Shown here one piece after another: positions 15,335 through 20,307 of a stretch of DNA of 20,307 nt. Below the pieces are notes generated by a model that saw only the letters and a program-made list of their open reading frames with translations, was not told the origin of the DNA and searched no databases. Numbering within the stretch: the first letter of the stretch is position 1; the number at the start of each line of letters is the position of its first letter. A program made the position numbers and the translations under genes. Location of the stretch: positions 1 to 20,307 of the forward strand of contig JBILOU010000038.1 of NCBI GenBank assembly GCA_044374295.1, written 5' to 3'. The DNA comes from CAIZGX01 sp044374295 (GTDB lineage Bacteria; Bacteroidota; Bacteroidia; Flavobacteriales_D; Sanyastnellaceae).

Positions 15335-16423
15335 ATGACCACGCGGCGATTCACCTATCTTTTTCTGATTGCTATTGCAAGTCTTTTGTGGACATGCAAG
15401 CATGAAGCGTCTGAAGGTCCAACGGCCACTCCATACAATCTTGTGATTCCGCCGTTTTTTCCACCCATGGACATTCCTGCAGATAATCCATTAACTGTTG
15501 AAGGCATTCAATTGGGAAGGTATTTGTTTTGGGAAAAGAAATTGAGTGGCAATGACGCGATGTCTTGTGGAACTTGCCATTTACCAGAACACGGTTTCTC
15601 AGATCCCAATCAATTTTCAACTGGGATAAATGGCGACGTAGGTACTCGCCAGGCAATGCCTTTGGTAAATATGGGTTGGTCTACTTCATTTTTTTGGGAC
15701 GGAAGAGAGCCAACGCTCGAGGCGCAAATTGCTGATCCTATTGTAAATCCAATTGAAATGGATGAAAATTGGGACAGGGCAATTGAACAAATCGATTCCG
15801 ACCCAAAATACGATGCGTTGTTTTACAAGGCATACGGATCAACGGAAGTGACTCAGGAAAAAATTTCAAAAGCAATTGCTTCGTTTTTAAGAACAATGAT
15901 TTCAGCAAATTCGAAATTCGATAAGCAACGAATAGGGCAATACCAGTTTACTCCTGAAGAACAGCATGGGTTTGATTTGTTTCTAACTGAAGGAGGAAGT
16001 CCGGATGAAGTTCCTGGTGGAAGTTTCGGAGCTGATTGTTTTCATTGTCATGGATTTGGAAGTATGCAAATGACCGATTATTTGTTCCACAACAACGGAT
16101 TAGACGCGACATTCAGCGATTTAGGAAGGGGAGGAGTTACGGGAAGTATATACGACAACGGGAAGTTTAAAACCCCTACGCTGCGGAATGTTGAATTAAC
16201 TGGCCCGTACATGCACGATGGAAGATTTACGACATTGGAGCAAGTGATCGAGCATTACAACAGCGGTGGAATTCCAAGTGCTACCATAGATCCGTTTATG
16301 AAATTTACGGTTGGAGGCTTGCAGTTGAGTGCTCAATCGAAGTCTGATTTAATAGCATTTTTAAAGTGTTTAACCGACACTTCGTTTTTACAGAACCCTG
16401 CATTTTCTGATCCACATGAATGA
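15335..16423 (+). CDS. Diheme cytochrome c peroxidase/MauG-type lipoprotein, copy 2
   Basis: 362 residues with an N-terminal RR then a hydrophobic stretch and Cys21 in LLWTC, a loose lipobox. Two heme sites: CGTCH (78-82) and CFHCH (235-239). Unlike copy 1 it keeps the canonical core: MPLVNMGWSTSFFWDGREPTLEAQ (W115, W121) and ADPIVNPIEM with its Glu, then KFKTPTLRNVELTGPYMHDGRFTTLEQV with the expected Met. An insertion at about 218-232 (TEGGSPDEVPGGSFG) precedes the second heme. It probably uses H2O2 as oxidant in the periplasm or at the outer membrane, either as a peroxidase or as a second MbnP-modifying enzyme. It overlaps the YkgJ-family gene by 8 bases and has a candidate promoter of its own. 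The family is secure; the substrate is unknown. Confidence 0.9.
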   Translation: MTTRRFTYLFLIAIASLLWTCKHEASEGPTATPYNLVIPPFFPPMDIPADNPLTVEGIQLGRYLFWEKKLSGNDAMSCGTCHLPEHGFSDPNQFSTGINGDVGTRQAMPLVNMGWSTSFFWDGREPTLEAQIADPIVNPIEMDENWDRAIEQIDSDPKYDALFYKAYGSTEVTQEKISKAIASFLRTMISANSKFDKQRIGQYQFTPEEQHGFDLFLTEGGSPDEVPGGSFGADCFHCHGFGSMQMTDYLFHNNGLDATFSDLGRGGVTGSIYDNGKFKTPTLRNVELTGPYMHDGRFTTLEQVIEHYNSGGIPSATIDPFMKFTVGGLQLSAQSKSDLIAFLKCLTDTSFLQNPAFSDPHE

Positions 16424-16898
16424 TAAGCAAAAACGTTTTTTAGAGGAAGCGAGAAAGAATGTGAAGGCGAACAAAAAACTGTTCAATCGTTTAGCAAAAA
16501 AGAAAAAGCTCGATGATGTTTTTCATCCCATGCATGAGGAGATTTTTGCGAAGACGGATTGTCTTACCTGCGGCAATTGCTGCCGAACTACGAGCCCCAT
16601 TTTCCGTGATGTAGATATTGAGCGAATAGCCAAGCATGTGGGCATGCGTGTGGCGGAATTTACAGACAAGTATTTGCATTTAGACGAGGACCGAGATTGG
16701 GTGTTGAATTCGAGTCCGTGTACTTTTTTGAACCTGGAAGACAACAAGTGCAGCATTTATGAATTTCGCCCGAAAGCTTGCCGTGAGTATCCGCATACCG
16801 ATCGGAAAAATATGAGCCAAATCATGAATTTGACGTTTCGTAACACGCTTATTTGCCCTGCGGTGGCCGAAATGTCTGAACGATTACAGGATTATTAA
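16416..16898 (+). CDS. YkgJ-family Cys-cluster (putative Zn/Fe-chelating) protein
   Basis: 160 residues, no signal peptide, basic N-terminal helix (residues 1-33). Cysteines are arranged as C49-x2-C52-x2-C55-C56, then C102, C112 and C122 (SPCTFL, NKCSIYEFRPKACREYP) and one near 147 (ICPAV). This spacing, with the RPKACREYP motif, is the signature of the YkgJ/CxxCxxCC family (PF03692), annotated as zinc- or iron-chelating but not well characterised. The start overlaps the second diheme gene by 8 bases, so it is read in the same operon as the MbnP and heme genes. That could mean a role in metal handling for the cluster, but YkgJ genes are widespread and the link may be fortuitous. Confidence 0.85.
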   Translation: MNDKQKRFLEEARKNVKANKKLFNRLAKKKKLDDVFHPMHEEIFAKTDCLTCGNCCRTTSPIFRDVDIERIAKHVGMRVAEFTDKYLHLDEDRDWVLNSSPCTFLNLEDNKCSIYEFRPKACREYPHTDRKNMSQIMNLTFRNTLICPAVAEMSERLQDY

Positions 16899-16984
16899 GG
16901 CATAAAGAGCATTAAATTCTCTCTCTTTAGACTGTTTCCCAAAAAAAATGTTTTAATTGAAACAAGTTGAGTTTTGATGCGTAC

Positions 16985-19900
16985 ATGGACCTCATGAGAG
17001 TTGCGCTATTGTTATTTTTCTTTTTTGGTTCTTTTTCATTGTCTTTTGCACAATGCCCGGGTGTGTATGACTACCAAGGCAATGTTGTAGAATCGCCCTA
17101 TTGGATAAGCTGTACAGGAAATGATTTCAATTTGAATTTATTTCCATTTGGAACATGGGACAACTATTCCATTGATTGGGGAGACGGTTCAGTGCCTAAC
17201 AATGGGGTTATTTGGCAGAGTCCTACTCCTATGCAGCACTCGTACACCGCTGCAGTAGACACATTTGTAGTTACCATTACAGAGGATTCAACCGGTTGTT
17301 CGGTTCAGGGTGTTGTGGTTATGGAAATGGCCACTAACGCATCTATTCAAATTCCAATAAACGGATTTACTCAAGCTTGCGCACCACAGAACATGTTGTT
17401 CTTGAATTCCTCTACCAATGTTTCAGAAACCACTCAATTCACTTGGAATTTTGGAGATGATTCACCTCTGGTGAGTTTTGGTTCTACCAACCTCAATGAA
17501 ATTGTAAATCACGTATATGGGAATGTCGGGATAATAGATTGTGAAATTTTAGTGTCTTTGACCGCTCAGAATTATTGCAACACTGTTCAAGGCGGGCCTT
17601 CAGTGGCGACTTTTTTTCCGATTAATATTTGGGCTTTAGATGCCGCACAGGTTACTCCATCGGCAACTACAGTATGTTTTCCGGAAACGGAATTTACCTT
17701 CACAAATACGACGATTAGAAATTGTTATAACAACGGAAACGTATTTCAAAGACAAGAGAAGTGGGATTTTGGAAATTATTGGGGAACGGGAGATAGCGTA
17801 ACCAATTGGCAGCCATGGCCACCGACATTTCCCCAAACCATTTCTTTTCCTGGTGTTGGTGATTATACTGTTACGTTATACGACAGCAGTTATTGTGGAA
17901 TTGCATCGCAGTCTGTCACAGTTCACGTGATTAATCCACCAAATGCGAACTTCTCAGCATCTGCTGATACCATTTGTGTCGGAGAGCAAGTTATTTTTAC
18001 TCAGTTGGCTGCTGCTCCTGGACAAGCTTATCGTTGGAATTTTGGAGTGAATAATTCTTGGGTGAATGTCGGAAATGGTAATGCAACGTATACCTATAAT
18101 TCACCGGGGACTTATGTTGTTAGAAATAGAATTTATTTTCCGGGGCAACATGTCTCCTGCGCAGATACGGCCAGTGTAACTGTTGTAGTATTGCCCGCAC
18201 CAACAATAAGCATAACAGCCAACGACTTATCGAATTGTGATAGCTTAACAGTAAACTTCAATAGCATAACTGTTGGCGCCATAACTTGGCAGTGGAATTT
18301 AGGAGTTCAGGGAACATTCACAGGACCTGACCCATTACCTGTCTTTTATTCTACACCCGGGAGTTACAACGTATCGCTAACCTCCACAGGAATAAATGGT
18401 TGCTCTGCCACAGACACTGAGGTTGTTAATGTATATGCCACTCCTGCTCCTTCATTTACAGTAACTAGCCCCTGTGTTGGAGCGAATGCAATCTTCACCA
18501 ACACATCTGTTACTGCTCCTGGTAATCCGATTACAAGTTCTCAATGGACATTTGGAGACGGAGGTACTTCTAGCCAATTGACGCCAACGCATGTGTATGC
18601 AGCGGAAGGAACTTTTCCAATTGCATTAAATATTAGCACGCCTTATTGTTCAGCAAGTACTCAAGGAAATATTACGGTGCATCCGAATCCAACAGCTTCG
18701 TTTACGCAAGATGTTGTTTCCGGATGTCAGCCCCTGGAAGTCTCGTTTACCAACACTTCTCAAGGTGCTACGTCTTTCTCTTGGAATTTCAATGACGGTC
18801 CTCTTTCCACCAATACGAATGAAACGCATGTGTTTGGAAACAACACCATATACAATTTGCCTTACAACGTTGTGCTCACTGCGATCAACGAATTTGGCTG
18901 CACGAATACTCAAAGCGGTGTTGTTACGGTATTGGGCGGAGCAGTTGCGAATTTTGAAATTGCGAATAACGAATTGGGTTGTTCTAATGCACCGGTTGAG
19001 TTTAATAATTTATCGTTAGGTGCATCTTCCTACGCTTGGAATTTCGGCGATGGTAGCACATCTACAGTTGAAGATCCGAATCATGCCTTCAACAACAACA
19101 GTGGATTCTTGTGGTGGTACGATGTAACGTTGGTTGCATTTTCAAGCGGTGGATGTTTAGATACCGCCATGATAGCGCTTCCGATTTATCCGATTTTAGA
19201 TATTCAATTGCCTTTTGCATCGTTGGCAGGATGTTCTCCGTACAGTGCTCAGATGCCTGCCATTGGAGGCATTCAAGGGTTTTCATGGAACTTCGGTGAT
19301 GGATTTACTTCAACACTTATTTCACCGGTTCACACGTACAATAATCTTTCGAATGGGACTGAGAATTATACGGTATCGCTTGTCGGTGAATCGGCATTCG
19401 GTTGCTTCGACAGTATTTCGTTTCCGGTAACAGTTTATCCGCAACCAAACGCGTCATTTACTCAAACCGATGATGATGGCTGTGCGCCGATTACGGTTGG
19501 ATTTACGAATACTTCAACCAACGCCACATCTTATGTATGGAATTACGGCGATGGCGCTACTTCAACAGGAGTGAACGGATCGCATTTGTATACCAATGCA
19601 ACAGGCGTTCCGAATACATGGAATGTGACTTTGATTGCATCTTCCATTGGCGGATGCGCCGACACGGTGAGCAACGATGTGCTTATCTATCCGCCATTGA
19701 TTTTCCCGTTGTTCAATCCAACAGTTTCTGGCTGTTCGCCATTCACGTTTGAAGCGCCGTTTTTTCCGGGTGTTGCAAATTACGCGTGGAGCTTTGGGAA
19801 CGGCGATGTTTCCAACGCGGCAACGCCTTCATATACCTATGAAAATCTTTCAAGCACAACCGCGAATTACACCGTGCATTTAGTTGGTACTTCTATTTAC

Positions 19901-20307
19901 GGTTGCACAGATGCCGAGACGTATTTCGTTCATGTTTATCCGGAAGTGAATGCGTCGTTTACTTATTCAGACATTGCAGGGTGCGGACCGTTAGAAGTCA
20001 ATTTTCAAAACACTTCATTGAATGGAAATCAATTTGAATGGAATTTTGGAGATTTCGGAACAGCTAACACTGCCAACGTGTCTCATACCTTCAACAACAT
20101 AAACGGCGTATTAAACACGTTCGAAACAGAGTTAATAGTTACTTCAGCACAAGGATGTTCAGACAGCGCAAGCGTTGCAGTTCAAGTAAGTCCTTCGCTC
20201 GATTTGCAATGGTCAATGCCGGTAGTTGAAGGATGTTCACCATTCACTCTTCAAACACCATACATGCCTGGAGGTTCAACCTACGTTTGGAACTTCGGCG
20301 ACGGAAC
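16985..20307 (+). CDS. Giant secreted PKD-repeat protein, 3'-truncated by window edge
   Basis: At least 1107 codons open without a stop to the right edge. The ATG at 16985 (or 16994, in frame) begins a signal peptide, MDLMRVALLLFFFFGSFSLSFAQ, with probable cleavage after SFA. The rest is a string of at least 13 PKD-like domains (Ig-type beta-sandwiches) marked by W.FGDG-like motifs, W at residues 65, 153, 259, 350, 436, 520, 599, 684, 767, 851, 934, 1018 and 1101. Most have two Cys, one before the first strand (GC.P) and one near the last (GC.D). Early repeats are irregular in spacing (79-106 residues) and motif; the last six are very regular. Such proteins in Bacteroidota are usually large surface or secreted adhesins exported by the type IX system, with a C-terminal sorting domain, which would lie beyond this window. 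The 86-base gap after the YkgJ gene shows no convincing promoter. Confidence 0.9.
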   Translation, partial: MDLMRVALLLFFFFGSFSLSFAQCPGVYDYQGNVVESPYWISCTGNDFNLNLFPFGTWDNYSIDWGDGSVPNNGVIWQSPTPMQHSYTAAVDTFVVTITEDSTGCSVQGVVVMEMATNASIQIPINGFTQACAPQNMLFLNSSTNVSETTQFTWNFGDDSPLVSFGSTNLNEIVNHVYGNVGIIDCEILVSLTAQNYCNTVQGGPSVATFFPINIWALDAAQVTPSATTVCFPETEFTFTNTTIRNCYNNGNVFQRQEKWDFGNYWGTGDSVTNWQPWPPTFPQTISFPGVGDYTVTLYDSSYCGIASQSVTVHVINPPNANFSASADTICVGEQVIFTQLAAAPGQAYRWNFGVNNSWVNVGNGNATYTYNSPGTYVVRNRIYFPGQHVSCADTASVTVVVLPAPTISITANDLSNCDSLTVNFNSITVGAITWQWNLGVQGTFTGPDPLPVFYSTPGSYNVSLTSTGINGCSATDTEVVNVYATPAPSFTVTSPCVGANAIFTNTSVTAPGNPITSSQWTFGDGGTSSQLTPTHVYAAEGTFPIALNISTPYCSASTQGNITVHPNPTASFTQDVVSGCQPLEVSFTNTSQGATSFSWNFNDGPLSTNTNETHVFGNNTIYNLPYNVVLTAINEFGCTNTQSGVVTVLGGAVANFEIANNELGCSNAPVEFNNLSLGASSYAWNFGDGSTSTVEDPNHAFNNNSGFLWWYDVTLVAFSSGGCLDTAMIALPIYPILDIQLPFASLAGCSPYSAQMPAIGGIQGFSWNFGDGFTSTLISPVHTYNNLSNGTENYTVSLVGESAFGCFDSISFPVTVYPQPNASFTQTDDDGCAPITVGFTNTSTNATSYVWNYGDGATSTGVNGSHLYTNATGVPNTWNVTLIASSIGGCADTVSNDVLIYPPLIFPLFNPTVSGCSPFTFEAPFFPGVANYAWSFGNGDVSNAATPSYTYENLSSTTANYTVHLVGTSIYGCTDAETYFVHVYPEVNASFTYSDIAGCGPLEVNFQNTSLNGNQFEWNFGDFGTANTANVSHTFNNINGVLNTFETELIVTSAQGCSDSASVAVQVSPSLDLQWSMPVVEGCSPFTLQTPYMPGGSTYVWNFGDG
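17177..20307 (+). repeat. Array of at least 13 PKD-like modules, alternating A/B at the 3' end
   Basis: Measured between the Trp codons of the W-x-F-G motifs, the steps are 267, 318, 273, 258, 252, 237 and 255 bases, then 249, 252, 249, 252, 249. From 19037 the copies alternate. Type A has an NASF-like start and FTNTS after GC.P. Type B has hydrophobic residues, then GCSP and Q/E-x-P instead of NTS, and later NLS...NYTV.LVG.S.[FY]GC. The A+B super-unit is 501 bases. The similarity is at protein level; the DNA copies differ widely. Confidence 0.8.

Noticed and set aside
16904..16928. AAAGAG...CTCTTT hairpin after the YkgJ gene as a terminator
   Set aside because: The stem is only 6 bp, the loop is 13 bases and no T-run follows; it is not convincing.
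16969..16976. GAGTTTTG as a promoter for the PKD gene
   Set aside because: It mismatches the first base of the -7 element and has no -33 partner.
18650..19752. Several short open frames in other frames of the PKD gene
   Set aside because: All are shadows of the continuous PKD reading frame, which spans the whole region with coherent domains.
17177..20307. Repeats as a CRISPR or DNA-level tandem array
   Set aside because: The periodicity is in the encoded domains; the DNA of different copies is strongly diverged and has no constant repeat-spacer structure.

Overview
The window looks like a chromosomal segment of a member of the Bacteroidota, probably a flavobacterium-like lineage. Three things point that way. 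The gene order bamA - skp - skp - murI is the one usual in that phylum. Many exported proteins end their signal peptide in AQ or a lipobox, and there is a DUF2490 protein, an MbnP-like lipoprotein and a very large PKD-repeat protein. Exact matches to the Bacteroidota promoter -7 element (TAnnTTTG) lie in front of several genes. No species can be named from the sequence alone. I saw no transposase, integrase, CRISPR array, rRNA or tRNA gene.

Region 1 (1-4401, + strand) is cell-envelope biogenesis: the 3' part of bamA, two Skp/OmpH periplasmic chaperones, a strong intrinsic terminator, then murI (glutamate racemase) starting only 3 bases after the terminator T-run. Region 2 (4398-7130) holds purH on the minus strand, tail to tail with murI, and a divergent membrane fatty-acid desaturase with its own promoter and Shine-Dalgarno sequence. 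Region 3 (7135-10321, + strand) is a likely operon: yebC, a small lipoprotein, a DUF2490 outer-membrane protein and an M24 Xaa-Pro aminopeptidase. Region 4 (10322-13453, - strand) is a large RecB/AddA-like helicase-nuclease, tail to tail with the peptidase.

Region 5 (13524-16898, + strand) is the most suggestive cluster: an MbnP-like lipoprotein, two diheme MauG/cytochrome c peroxidase-type lipoproteins and a Cys-rich YkgJ-family protein, with overlaps at two of the three junctions. MbnP proteins elsewhere bind copper through a kynurenine made from Trp by a partner diheme enzyme, so this looks like a Bacteroidota version of that system, with two candidate diheme enzymes. Region 6 (16985 to the window end) is an open reading frame of at least 1107 codons that runs off the window. 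It is a secreted protein of at least 13 PKD-like domains, and its last six copies alternate strictly between two subtypes at 83 and 84 residue spacing.

Coding density is very high. There is no gene-free stretch longer than about 150 bases; the longest gap is the purH/desaturase divergent region (5922-6068).
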